Source: Egibacter sp. (GTDB lineage Bacteria > Actinomycetota > Nitriliruptoria > Euzebyales > Egibacteraceae). Taken from it: DNA of 40,023 nucleotides. Numbering within the stretch: the stretch's first letter is position 1; the number at the start of each line of letters is the position of its first letter. The DNA lies in assembly GCA_003553795.1 (NCBI GenBank), contig PWFH01000024.1, positions 1 to 40,023 on the forward strand, in the 5' to 3' direction. The translations under genes and the position numbers were made by a program. The notes beneath the pieces are model-generated. The model was not told the origin of the DNA and did no database searches. It worked only from the letters and a program-made list of their open reading frames with translations. Below are positions 1 to 7,166 of this stretch, one piece after another.

Positions 1-87
1 ACGGGACGGGCCCTGCCGGCAGGCCACGGCCGAGGGGACGGGAGTGGCCAGGATGCGCCCGCAGGGGGCGGAGCGGACACTGCGGCC

Positions 88-654
88 ATGGACGTCATGA
101 CCGTGCTCACCCCCCTCGCCGCGGGGCTGATCGTCGCCGCGCTGCGCGCCTCCGACGTGTTGCTCGGCACGATGAAGACCGCCTTCGTCGTCAATGGCAG
201 CCGCCTGCCCGCCGCCTCCCTCGCGGGTTTCGAGGCAGCGGTGTGGCTCTCGGCGGCGGGGATCGTCTTCGCCGATCCCTCCCCCGCGCGCTTCGGCGGC
301 TTCGTCCTCGGCGTGGCCGGCGGGACCTTCATCGGCATGACGATGATCCATGTCCTCAAGCTCGGCGGGGTCACCGTACGGATCTTCGTTCCGAGCGGTG
401 AGGGCCGCCCGCTGGCCGGCCACCTCGTCGCCGACGCGATCCGCGCCCGCGGCTTCGGCGCGACGACGTTCCCGGGTTGGGGCGGCAACGGGCCCGTCGA
501 CATGGTCCTCTCGGTCGTGCGCCGCCGGGACGCCCGCGTCGTCTGCGACGTCGCCGCCGGTGCCGACCCCGAGGCCCTCGTCACCATCGACAACCAGGCC
601 GCGCCCGGCAACGCCCTGCAGGGCGGCGTCGGCGTCCTCGGCGTCCAGCCCTGA
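88..654 (+). CDS. UPF0316 / DUF2179-family membrane protein
   Basis: A 188-aa protein with three hydrophobic segments in the first ~95 residues (about 9-25, 43-62 and 68-88), then a soluble alpha/beta domain with the motif FGATTFPGWGGNG and the ending VTIDNQAAPG. This is the layout of the UPF0316 family: an N-terminal DUF5698 membrane part and a C-terminal DUF2179 domain thought to bind a small ligand. No precise function is known for the family. ATG at 88 was chosen over ATG at 97; GACACT lies 6 nt before the first ATG, so a leaderless transcript is possible, while the purine-rich GGGGGCGGAG further upstream sits too far away for an ideal ribosome site. It converges on the ROK kinase with a 56-bp GC-rich gap. 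Family call is fairly sure; role is unknown. Confidence 0.82.
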   Translation: MDVMTVLTPLAAGLIVAALRASDVLLGTMKTAFVVNGSRLPAASLAGFEAAVWLSAAGIVFADPSPARFGGFVLGVAGGTFIGMTMIHVLKLGGVTVRIFVPSGEGRPLAGHLVADAIRARGFGATTFPGWGGNGPVDMVLSVVRRRDARVVCDVAAGADPEALVTIDNQAAPGNALQGGVGVLGVQP

Positions 655-710
655 CCCACGCCACGCGCGGCCCCCGGGCGCGCGCCCCGCGCCCGCCAGC
701 CGGGTGCTCG

Positions 711-1649
711 CTAGCCGAGCGCCTCGCGGGCCAGCGCCGCCGCGCCGATCGCCCCGGCGTCGTCGCCGAGCTCGGCGAGCAGGAAGCGCCGCTCGTCGGC
801 CCCGGTGAGCACCCGCGGCCGCGTCGCCTCGGCGACGGCCTCGACGAAGTCCTCCCCGAGCTTCTCGGCGAGCCCGCCGCCGAGCACGACGGTGTCGAGG
901 TCGAGGAGGTTGATCACCGCCGAGAGCCCACAACCGAGCGCGTCGATCGCGTCGCCGAAGAGACGGCGCGCCAGCGCGTCGCCCTCCTCGAGCGCGGTGG
1001 CCCACACCGCCGAGGTCATGCGCCGCTTGCCGAGGCGCTCCTGGATCTCGAGCATCGCCGTGGGCCGGCCGGCCTGCGCCGCGGTGACCGCCGCGCCCTC
1101 GAGCGCCGCCCGGCCGGCGTAGGCCTCGACGCAGCCCCGTCGCCCGCACCCGCAGAGCGCGCCGCCGCGGTGGACGATCATGTGGCCGAACTCCCCTGCG
1201 CCCCCGAACGCTCCGCGGTAGGGGCGCCCGTCGAGGACGAGCCCTCCGCCGACGCCGGTGCCGATCCAGGCGCCGAGCAGGCAGGACGCCCCGCGGCCCG
1301 CGCCGGCGGTCCACTCCCCGAGTGCGCCGACGGTCGCGTCGTTGTCGACGCCGACGGGCAGGTCGAGGGCGTCGCGCAACGCCCCGGCGAGGTCGAAGGG
1401 CTCCTGCCAGCCGACGAGGTTCGGGGCGGTCATCACGACGCCGTCGCGGATCGGCCCGGGGGCGCCCACGCCGATGGCCCTCGGCTCCTTGTCGAGCTTG
1501 GCGACGGCCTTGACGATCTGGGCGACGACGGCCTCCGGACCGCCCTCGGGAGTCTTGCGGCGCTCGCGGTCGACGATCTCGTCGTCGCCGTTGAGCAGGA
1601 CCGCGGTGATGTTCGTCCCCCCGAGGTCGACGCCTGCGACGCGGCTCAT
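711..1649 (-). CDS. ROK-family sugar kinase (glucokinase-like)
   Basis: A 312-aa cytoplasmic sugar kinase that would phosphorylate glucose or a related hexose with ATP. Visible are the phosphate-binding DLGGTN motif (residues 8-13), the catalytic Asp of VDNDATVGALGEW (D104), the glycine-rich WIGTGVGGGLVLDG loop (~128-141), the ExGH segment (E153-H156) and the ROK zinc site CGCGRRGC (C166, C168, C173). No N-terminal helix-turn-helix is present, so this is an enzyme and not a NagC/XylR-type repressor. Its ATG overlaps the serS stop codon by 4 nt (ATGA), so translation is probably coupled to serS. Substrate is not readable from sequence; glucokinase is the best guess for an actinobacterium. Confidence 0.88.
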   Translation of the reverse strand: MSRVAGVDLGGTNITAVLLNGDDEIVDRERRKTPEGGPEAVVAQIVKAVAKLDKEPRAIGVGAPGPIRDGVVMTAPNLVGWQEPFDLAGALRDALDLPVGVDNDATVGALGEWTAGAGRGASCLLGAWIGTGVGGGLVLDGRPYRGAFGGAGEFGHMIVHRGGALCGCGRRGCVEAYAGRAALEGAAVTAAQAGRPTAMLEIQERLGKRRMTSAVWATALEEGDALARRLFGDAIDALGCGLSAVINLLDLDTVVLGGGLAEKLGEDFVEAVAEATRPRVLTGADERRFLLAELGDDAGAIGAAALAREALG

Positions 1650-2908
1650 GCGAGCACCTCCGTGCCGAGGTGGGGTTGCAGGGCCTCGGGCACCGCGACG
1701 GTGCCGTCGGCGCGCTGGTGGGTCTCGAGCAGCGCGATGATCGTCCGGCCGACCGCGATCGCCGTGCCGTTGAGGGTGTGGAGCAGGACGTTCTCCCCCT
1801 CGGCGTCGCGGTAGCGCGCGCGCAGCCGCCGGGCCTGGTAGTCGGTGCAGTTCGACGCGCTCGTGAGCTCGCGGTAGGCGTCCTGGCCGGGCAGGTAGAC
1901 CTCGCAGTCGTACTTGCGCGCCGCCGAGGCCCCGAGGTCGCCGACGGCGATGTCGACGACGCGGCCGTGCAGGCCCAGCCCCGACAGCAGGTCGACCTGG
2001 AGGTCGCGCAGCCGCGCGTGCTCCTCCTCCGAGCGCTCGGGCAGGCAGAACGAGAACATCTCGACCTTGTCGAACTGGTGGACCCGGAAGATCCCGCGGG
2101 TGTCCTTGCCGTAGGTGCCCGCCTCGCGGCGGAAGCACGTCGAGAAGCCGGCGTAGCGCACCGGCAGGTCGGCCTCGTCGAGGATCTCCTCGGCGTGCAG
2201 GCCGGCGAGCGGCACCTCGCTCGTGCCCACGAGGTAGAGCTCGTCGCGCTCGACGGCGTAGATCTGCTCGGCGCCGGTCGGCAGGAACGCCGTGCCGTAG
2301 AGGGGCTCCTCGCGGGTGAGCACCGGCGGGATGACCGGCGTGAACCCCTCCGGGGCAAGCCGGTCGAGGGCGTAGCGCACCAGGGCGAACTCGAGCAGGA
2401 CCGCGTGGCCGAGCAGGAAGGCGAAACGCGACCCCGAGACCTTCACGCCCCGGGGGATGTCGATGATGCCGAGGGCCTCGCCGAGCTCGACGTGGTCGCG
2501 GACGGCGAAGTCGAAGGCGGGCCTGGCGCCGAAGGCCGAGAGCTCGACGGCGTCGTCCTCCTCCTCGCCCTCGGGGGCCTCGGGGTGGGGCAGGTTCGGC
2601 AGCACCGCGAGCGCGGCCTCGAGGGCCTCCTCGGCCTCGCGTTGTGCCGGCTCGAGCTCGTCGAGGCGGGCGGAGACCTTCTTGACCTCGGCGATGAGCG
2701 CCTCGCGCTCCTGCGGGGAGCCGGCCCCGCCGATCTCCCGGGAGCGCTGCTTCTGCACCGCGCGCAGCTCGTCGCCCTCGGTGATGAGCTCGCGCCGCCG
2801 GGCGTCGAGGGCGCGCACCTCCTCGAGCGCGTCCGGGTCGACCCCGCGCCGCGCGAGCGCAGCAGCGATCGTCTCGGGCTCTTCGCGGATCCGCCTGATG
2901 TCGAGCAT
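1646..2908 (-). CDS. serS: Seryl-tRNA synthetase
   Basis: 420 aa, the normal length for SerRS, which charges tRNA-Ser with serine in the cytoplasm. The N-terminal tRNA-binding coiled-coil arm spans about residues 28-105. The class II catalytic core follows: the TxE serine/ATP motif in GTSEVPLAG (~228-236), motif 2 around FRREAGTYGKDT (259-270) with the HQFDKVEMF continuation, and motif 3 in IAVGRTIIALLE (~384-395). The ATG lies 6 nt downstream of a TAAGGT hexamer with no Shine-Dalgarno sequence, which suggests a leaderless mRNA. The 3' end overlaps the ROK kinase start by 4 nt. Confidence 0.97.
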   Translation of the reverse strand: MLDIRRIREEPETIAAALARRGVDPDALEEVRALDARRRELITEGDELRAVQKQRSREIGGAGSPQEREALIAEVKKVSARLDELEPAQREAEEALEAALAVLPNLPHPEAPEGEEEDDAVELSAFGARPAFDFAVRDHVELGEALGIIDIPRGVKVSGSRFAFLLGHAVLLEFALVRYALDRLAPEGFTPVIPPVLTREEPLYGTAFLPTGAEQIYAVERDELYLVGTSEVPLAGLHAEEILDEADLPVRYAGFSTCFRREAGTYGKDTRGIFRVHQFDKVEMFSFCLPERSEEEHARLRDLQVDLLSGLGLHGRVVDIAVGDLGASAARKYDCEVYLPGQDAYRELTSASNCTDYQARRLRARYRDAEGENVLLHTLNGTAIAVGRTIIALLETHQRADGTVAVPEALQPHLGTEVLA

Positions 2909-2914
2909 GGCAGG

Positions 2915-2944
2915 ACCTTACCGCCACGACCGCCCACCGGTCAC
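2915..2944 (-). promoter_or_regulatory. serS promoter, probably leaderless
   Basis: On the minus strand GTGACC (2939-2944, 4 of 6 to TTGACA) is separated by 18 nt from TAAGGT (2915-2920, fits TANNNT), which ends 6 nt before the serS ATG. Transcription would begin at or next to the A of the start codon. Inferred from spacing only. Confidence 0.5.
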
Positions 2945-3010
2945 GGCCGGCCGAGGCTGCGCAGGCCGCCAGCGCCGCCAGCGCCCGCCACCGGGGTCGA
3001 GAGCGCGCGG

Positions 3011-3129
3011 AGGTGGTGAGCCTACGGCGCGCTACCGCTGCGAATCGATGGCTCCACGCAGCTCGGTGGGTGTGAGCACCGAGCCGGTGAGCGATCGATG
3101 CGTCCGGGCGCGCCGTTGGCTCACCACCT
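3011..3129. repeat. Palindromic repeat A: 119-nt nested inverted repeat
   Basis: Outer arms 3011-3032 and 3108-3129 are 22 bp long and complementary at 21 of 22 positions. Inside them, 3041-3054 pairs with 3089-3102 (12 of 14), and 3061-3068 pairs perfectly with 3077-3084 (GCTCGGTG/CACCGAGC) around an 8-nt loop. The whole could fold into one long interrupted hairpin or extrude as a cruciform. Each outer arm is a copy of the GGTGGTGAGC element. Confidence 0.75.
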
Positions 3130-3156
3130 CGCGGCGATGGTCCTGGGGTCGGCGCG

Positions 3157-3200
3157 GTGGGGAGCCTTCGGCGCGCCCAGGCCCGCCGAACGCTCCCCAC
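3157..3200. repeat. Palindromic repeat B: 17-bp arms
   Basis: Arms 3157-3173 and 3184-3200 are complementary at 16 of 17 positions around a 10-nt loop. The forward arm GTGGGGAGCCTTCGGCG is a variant of the element in repeat A, with GGGGAGC in place of GGTGAGC. Confidence 0.75.
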
Positions 3201-3229
3201 GTGGCGTTCAGTGTGCGGCCTCTCCCAGA

Positions 3230-3275
3230 GGTGGTGAGCTCACGGCGCGCCGGAGCGGCACGAAGGCTCACCACC
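3230..3275. repeat. Palindromic repeat C: 10-bp perfect arms
   Basis: GGTGGTGAGC at 3230-3239 pairs perfectly with GCTCACCACC at 3266-3275. The 26-nt interior contains the palindrome CGGCGCGCCG (3243-3252). The forward arm and the bases after it match the outer arm of repeat A. Confidence 0.7.
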
Positions 3276-3314
3276 CTCGCCATCGCAGCCGCCGGCTCCT
3301 CCCAGACCGCCCTT

Positions 3315-3336
3315 GGCGCGCGCAATGCTCACCACC
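3315..3336 (-). repeat. Single reverse copy of the GGTGGTGAGC element
   Basis: The reverse complement reads GGTGGTGAGCATTGCGCGCG and continues CC. It shares the 10-bp core and the GCGCGC tail with repeats A and C but has no partner arm nearby. Confidence 0.6.
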
Positions 3337-3397
3337 TCCACCGGCCATGGGGCCTTGCCGCCCGCACCATCAACCTCCTCGGCAGGACGAGGGCGTC

Positions 3398-3422
3398 AGC
3401 GCGCGCAACGCTCAGCACCACC
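3398..3422 (-). repeat. Single reverse, diverged copy of the element
   Basis: The reverse complement begins GGTGGTGCTGAGCGTTGCGC: the core carries a short insertion before GAGC, and the GAGCNTTGCGCGCGC tail matches the copy at 3315-3336. It is unpaired. Confidence 0.5.
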
Positions 3423-3466
3423 GGGCCGGCCTGGGCGAGCAGGGGCCGGCGGACGGGGGCGACGCC

Positions 3467-4819
3467 TCAGCGGTCGTCGTCCTCGAGCCCGTAGGCCTCG
3501 CGCAGGCGCTCCACCCACGGATCGTCGACGTCGTCGGCGGCTGCGGGCGACGGCCCGGCAGGCTCGGCGGACCCGCCGGCCGACGGGCGAGCAGGGGGGC
3601 CGGCAGCGGGGTCCGTGGCGGGGCCAGCGCCGGCGGCAGGGTCGGCGGCGAAGCGATCGGCGGCGGCGCCGGCGGGGTCCACCGGGCGGCCACCGGCAGG
3701 CCGTTCGAGGGCGACGAGCGCGGAGAGGGCCGTGGTCAGCGGCACCGCGGCGATGATGCCGAGGGAGCCGACGAAGGTGCGCACGACCTCGACGGCGACG
3801 ATCTCGGAGGTCACTGCCTCCCCGAGCGGGACCGCGCCGGTCGTGAAGAGGATGAGCAGGGGCAGCGCCGCCCCGGCGTAGGCGAGGAAGAGGGTGTTGA
3901 CCGTCGCGGCGACGTGGTCGCGGCCGACCGACAACGCCTCGCCGAAGAGGCGGCGGAAGCCGGCGTCGGGATCCGCGCGACGGAGGGCGAAGACCGTCGA
4001 GGCCTGCGACATCGTGACGTCGTCGAGGACGCCGAGCGCGCCGATGATGATCCCGGCGAGCAGGAGGCCCTGCAGCGACAGGCCGCCGACCTCGACGTTG
4101 GCCAGGCGGGCCTCCTCGCTCGTGAAGCCGGTGAGCGCGGCGAGCTCGACGAAGGCGCTGCCGAGGCCGACGGTGACGACGAGGGCGCCGGTCGTGCCGA
4201 CGACCGCCGCGGTGGTCTTCGGCCCGAGGCCGTGGGCGAGGTAGAGGGTGAGCACCATGATCGCGACGCCGCCGGCGAGGGCGACCGCGACCGGGTCGGA
4301 GCCGTCGAGGATCGCCGGAACGATGAACCCGATGATGACGACGAAGGTGAGCACGAGGCCGACGAGGGCCCGCAGCCCCTGGAAGCGTCCGAAGGCGAGG
4401 ACGGCAACGGCGAAGAGGGCGACGAGGGCCGCGAGCGGGCCGCCGCGACGGAAGTCGCTCACGAACCACGTGTCCTCGTCGCCGTCGATCTCGACGCGCG
4501 CGAGCCTCACGCGCTGCCCCTCGGCGTAGGTGTCGCCGGTCTCGTCGGTCGTCTCGAAGACGACGGTCTCGCCGGTGGCGTCGAGCTCGGCGGTGAGCTC
4601 GACGATCTCGGCGTCGGCGAGCATCGTCGGGTCGTCGGGGTCGGCGTCGAGGGTGGCGACGTCGACGAGGCGGGCGTCGATGAGCTCGGCGGGGTCGACG
4701 TACTCGCCGCCGGGCTCCGGGCCGGTCTCGGCGGCGGGCCACAGCCAGACGATCGCGCCGAGGGCGACGGCGACGACGCCGGCGACGAGCAGCAGGAGGG
4801 CGCGGTGAGCCGAGCCCAT
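3467..4819 (-). CDS. YibE/F-family multipass membrane protein
   Basis: A 450-aa integral membrane protein. It has an N-terminal anchor (about residues 7-28), an extracytoplasmic acidic stretch to ~125, then a block of about seven membrane segments. The family hallmarks HGLGPKTTAAVVGT and GALGVLDDVTMSQASTV are present, as is the typical VRTFVGSLGIIAAVPLTTALSAL ending of the membrane core. The last ~80 residues are a Pro/Ala/Gly-rich low-complexity tail. Function is not established for this family; transport has been suggested. The ATG lies 2 nt after the pheA stop, so it is the last gene of a DUF4446-pheA-yibE/F operon. The purine-rich GGAGGGG upstream is ~14 nt away, so reinitiation after pheA may help its translation. 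Confidence 0.85.
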   Translation of the reverse strand: MGSAHRALLLLVAGVVAVALGAIVWLWPAAETGPEPGGEYVDPAELIDARLVDVATLDADPDDPTMLADAEIVELTAELDATGETVVFETTDETGDTYAEGQRVRLARVEIDGDEDTWFVSDFRRGGPLAALVALFAVAVLAFGRFQGLRALVGLVLTFVVIIGFIVPAILDGSDPVAVALAGGVAIMVLTLYLAHGLGPKTTAAVVGTTGALVVTVGLGSAFVELAALTGFTSEEARLANVEVGGLSLQGLLLAGIIIGALGVLDDVTMSQASTVFALRRADPDAGFRRLFGEALSVGRDHVAATVNTLFLAYAGAALPLLILFTTGAVPLGEAVTSEIVAVEVVRTFVGSLGIIAAVPLTTALSALVALERPAGGRPVDPAGAAADRFAADPAAGAGPATDPAAGPPARPSAGGSAEPAGPSPAAADDVDDPWVERLREAYGLEDDDR

Positions 4820-4821
4820 CG

Positions 4822-5766
4822 CTAGTCGCGCGCCCCTCCGCCCGGCTCGTCGACGCTGCCGAGGAGGCGGGCGTACCAGTCCTGGGCCTCGTCGTAGGCG
4901 CCGTCGGTGTCGGCAGGGTCCGGTCGCTCACGGATCTTGTCGGCACGGGGGTAGCTGCCGAGCACCCGTACCTCGGCGACGTGGCGGTGGACGCTGCGCA
5001 GGGCCTCGCCGAGGCGGGCGTCGGTGACGTGCGCGGCGCAGTCGATGAGGATGCAGTACTCGCCGAGCTGCTGCTTGGTCGGCCGCGACTCGATCTTCGT
5101 GAGGTTGATGCCGCGCAGGGCGAAGTCCTCGAGGATGCGCAGCAGCAGCCCGGGGCGGTCCTCGCCGAAGAAGACGACGAGCGAGGTCTTGTCCGCGCCG
5201 GTCGGGGGGTGCATGGCCTTGCCGAGCGCGACGAAGCGCGTGGCGTTGCCCGGGTAGTCGGCGATGTCGTCGACGGCGACGCCGAGGCCGAAGCGCTCGG
5301 CGGCCAGGGCCGTGCCGACCGCGGCGACCTCCCCGCTCGTCTCGGCAGCCTCCTTCGCGGCCTCAGCCGTCGACGTCGAGGCCTCGACCCTGACGTGCGG
5401 CAGGTGCCGCTCGAGCCAGCGGCGGCACTGGGCGAGGGCGACGGGCATGCTGCGCACGACCTCGACGTCGTCGAGCGAGGCGCCGGGGTTGACGAGCAAC
5501 CCGAGGGTCACCGCCATCGTCACCTCCCCGCGGATGAGCGCGCCGGGGTCGCCGAAGGCGAGCTCGTCGAGGGTGACGTTCACCGAGCCCTCGATGGAGT
5601 TCTCGATCGGCACGACACCGAGCGGCACCTCGTCGGCGCGGACCGCCTCGATGACCTCGGCGATCGTCGTGAGCGGACGGCGCTCGGCGCCGGGGGCGAC
5701 GAGCCGCGCCGCCTCGGAGGTGAAGGTGCCCTCCGGGCCGAGGAAGGCGACGGACGCTGCGGTCAC
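4822..5766 (-). CDS. pheA: Prephenate dehydratase
   Basis: 314 aa; converts prephenate to phenylpyruvate in phenylalanine synthesis. The catalytic domain starts at once (VAFLGPEGTFTSEAA, residues 6-20) and carries VPIENSIEGSVN (52-63) and the TRF motif in GNATRFVALG (T176-F178). A C-terminal ACT domain (~195-270) holds the ESRP motif (226-229) used for Phe feedback binding. There is no chorismate mutase domain, so this is the monofunctional form. The GTG start at 5766 overlaps the stop of the DUF4446 gene by 4 nt (GTGA) and begins just before the conserved N-terminus; a longer frame exists upstream but lies inside the neighbouring gene. Confidence 0.95.
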   Translation of the reverse strand: MTAASVAFLGPEGTFTSEAARLVAPGAERRPLTTIAEVIEAVRADEVPLGVVPIENSIEGSVNVTLDELAFGDPGALIRGEVTMAVTLGLLVNPGASLDDVEVVRSMPVALAQCRRWLERHLPHVRVEASTSTAEAAKEAAETSGEVAAVGTALAAERFGLGVAVDDIADYPGNATRFVALGKAMHPPTGADKTSLVVFFGEDRPGLLLRILEDFALRGINLTKIESRPTKQQLGEYCILIDCAAHVTDARLGEALRSVHRHVAEVRVLGSYPRADKIRERPDPADTDGAYDEAQDWYARLLGSVDEPGGGARD

Positions 5767-6293
5767 GACGAGCTCCGCGCGCGCGGCTTGACCATCCGCG
5801 GCCGGCCCCACCCCGAGTCGATCGCCGCGCCGATCGCCGCGGCCTCCTCCTCGGAGAGGGTGTGCTTGCTCTGCCCGCCGATGACCGGCTTGACGTAGGA
5901 GCGCGTGTCGGTGCGCCCGTGGATCGACGTGAGCACGACGCCGTCGGCGCGCTCGTCGAGCAGCGCGGTGGAGTACGACAGGTGCCCGCCCATCTCGTCG
6001 AAGGCGTCGTAGCGGATCGTGCCGACCCGGCTCACGCAGCCGCCGAGCAGCCCACGCAGCTCGTCGGCGCGGGTGTCGAGCGCGACGACCTCGCTGCGCA
6101 GCGCGACGACCTCGTCGACGTGGCGCTGGATGAGGGTGAGGACGTCCTCGCGCTCCCCGCGACTGAAGACGCGGTACGCGCGCTGCACGCGCCGCTGCCC
6201 CGAGAGGGCCAGGCCGGCGACCGCGACGGCGACGACGGCGACGACGGCGCCCCCGATCGCGAGGGCGGCGAGGACGGTGTCGGACAGTTCCAC
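5763..6293 (-). CDS. DUF4446-family single-pass membrane protein
   Basis: 176 aa with one N-terminal membrane helix (about residues 5-29), a basic/helical linker (RVQRAYRVFSRG) and a coiled-coil-like stretch with regular Glu/Val/Leu (~45-80). The conserved core follows: VGTIRYDAFDEMGGHLSYS, then a region ending in a short YVKPVIGGQSKHTLSEEE segment. This is DUF4446, of unknown function. The GTG start at 6293 has a clear AGGAG five nt upstream. It is the first gene of the operon with pheA (4-nt overlap) and yibE/F; a link to aromatic amino-acid synthesis is only positional. Confidence 0.85.
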   Translation of the reverse strand: MELSDTVLAALAIGGAVVAVVAVAVAGLALSGQRRVQRAYRVFSRGEREDVLTLIQRHVDEVVALRSEVVALDTRADELRGLLGGCVSRVGTIRYDAFDEMGGHLSYSTALLDERADGVVLTSIHGRTDTRSYVKPVIGGQSKHTLSEEEAAAIGAAIDSGWGRPRMVKPRARSSS

Positions 6294-6379
6294 GATGGCT
6301 CCTGGGACCGCCCCCGGGCGCTCACAGGCACCATCGGCGCGGCCGGCTCGTCTCGGCTCGAATGGCAGGCGTGGCGCGG

Positions 6380-6385
6380 AGTGTA
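6380..6385 (-). promoter_or_regulatory. -10 hexamer for the DUF4446-pheA operon
   Basis: TACACT on the minus strand stands out in GC-rich sequence and would start a transcript near 6373, giving a leader of ~80 nt. No good -35 hexamer is visible. The same TACACT hexamer precedes the metal transporter at 28037. Confidence 0.38.
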
Positions 6386-6427
6386 CGCGGCCTCCGGGGC
6401 CGCACCGCGGCAGGCCGGCCGCTCGCG

Positions 6428-6934
6428 CTACGGGGTGGCCGGCTCGCGCGCGATCTCGAGCACGTAGCCCCGGCCGCGGACGGTCCGGATGCGCAGGCCG
6501 ACGGCCGCGAGCCGGCGGCGCAGCCGCATGATCTGGACGTCGAGGTTGTTGCGGGCGCTCGGGGTGCCGGGCCACGCCGACTCGGAGAGGTCGTCGCGCG
6601 CCACGAGCTCGCCGAACTCGTCGAGGAGCGCGCCGCAGAGAGCGGCATCGACCGGGCCGAGGCTCACCCAGTCGTCGCGGAACCGCAGGATGCCGGAGTC
6701 GTCGAGTCGAGGCCGCTCGCCGCCGCCGTGGCGGGCGGCGCGCGCGGTGAGGACCGCGCTGCGGGCGAGGATGTCACGCTCGAAGCTGGGCACGCGCACC
6801 CAGTCCTCAAGGCAGTGGGTGACGGACGGGGGGATGTCCTCGTCGTCGACGAGCAGGAGACGGGGGGTGTCCTGCTCCCGGAGTCGCTCGAGGCGCTCTC
6901 TCTCTTCGGGCCAGCGGACGAGCTCAACCGCCAT
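6428..6934 (-). CDS. Winged-helix regulator with a truncated receiver stub
   Basis: 168 aa. Residues ~75-163 form an OmpR/PhoB-type DNA-binding domain: ILRFRDDWVSLGPVDAALCGALLDEF, the recognition region with RNNLDVQIMRLRRRL (128-142), and the wing IRTVRGRGYVLE (149-160). The N-terminal ~65 residues keep only what looks like the end of a receiver domain: a beta strand RLLLVDDED, then CLEDWVRVPSFERDILARSA, which resembles the usual alpha4-beta5-alpha5 end (DDYLVKP..ELLARVRAL). The phospho-acceptor Asp region is gone. It probably regulates without phosphorylation. GAGGA lies 4 nt before the ATG. It is divergent from the PilZ gene across 232 bp holding two inverted repeats. Targets are unknown. 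Confidence 0.8.
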   Translation of the reverse strand: MAVELVRWPEERERLERLREQDTPRLLLVDDEDIPPSVTHCLEDWVRVPSFERDILARSAVLTARAARHGGGERPRLDDSGILRFRDDWVSLGPVDAALCGALLDEFGELVARDDLSESAWPGTPSARNNLDVQIMRLRRRLAAVGLRIRTVRGRGYVLEIAREPATP

Positions 6935-6963
6935 GGTGTCCTCAGTCTCCGTGCCGGCGTCGA

Positions 6964-7000
6964 CGCAACACTCGCGTTGCGCTCGCCCGCCGTGGGCGAG
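6964..7000. promoter_or_regulatory. Two adjacent inverted repeats in the divergent intergenic region
   Basis: CGCAAC-N6-GTTGCG (6964-6981) is followed directly by CTCGCCC-N5-GGGCGAG (6982-7000). Both arms are perfect. They lie 30-66 bp upstream of the winged-helix gene, where an autoregulatory operator or 5'-leader hairpins would be expected. No binding protein can be assigned. Confidence 0.4.
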
Positions 7001-7166
7001 ACGATGCCGGACTGACTTCAGTATTCCCCCGGCGCGCGGGCTTGGCGACTGTCCTACCAGGTATCATCCGAACAACGTTGGCTCGATCCGCTGCCGCCCC
7101 GCCGCGCCGCCCGCCCCTCGCACGGGATCGGTGCGACACCACCTGCCTGCCGACACGGTCGCACCG

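Larger units (their letters stand above)
2945..3466. other. Non-coding region holding a palindromic repeat array
   Basis: Between serS and the YibE/F-like gene lies more than 500 bp in which I find no protein with family resemblance. Open frames here are short, Arg/Ala-rich and change character where the repeats occur. The region is dominated by at least eight copies, in both orientations, of an element with consensus GGTGGTGAGCNNACGGCGCG, listed individually below. The first ~65 bp (2945-3010) and the stretch 3339-3395 are GC-rich with no feature I can name. Confidence 0.7.

Noticed and set aside
12-23. CCTGCCGGCAGG palindrome at the left edge as a terminator of an upstream gene
   Set aside because: It is a perfect 12-bp palindrome, but the gene it might end lies outside the window, so nothing supports the assignment.
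3011-3422. Palindromic array considered as integron attC sites or an insertion sequence remnant
   Set aside because: No GTTRRRY-type core boxes, no integrase or transposase frame and no cassette-like genes between the palindromes.
3098-4825. A 575-codon plus-strand open frame opposite the YibE/F-like gene
   Set aside because: Its translation is Arg/Glu/Gly/Asp-rich without hydrophobic or conserved blocks and lies antisense to a gene with clear family motifs; it also crosses the palindromic repeats. It is a GC-bias shadow.
7042-7067. TTGGCG ... TATCAT as a promoter for the PilZ gene
   Set aside because: The spacer is only 14 nt and the hexamers are ~100 bp from the start codon; TATCAT alone may be a -10 but the evidence is too thin.
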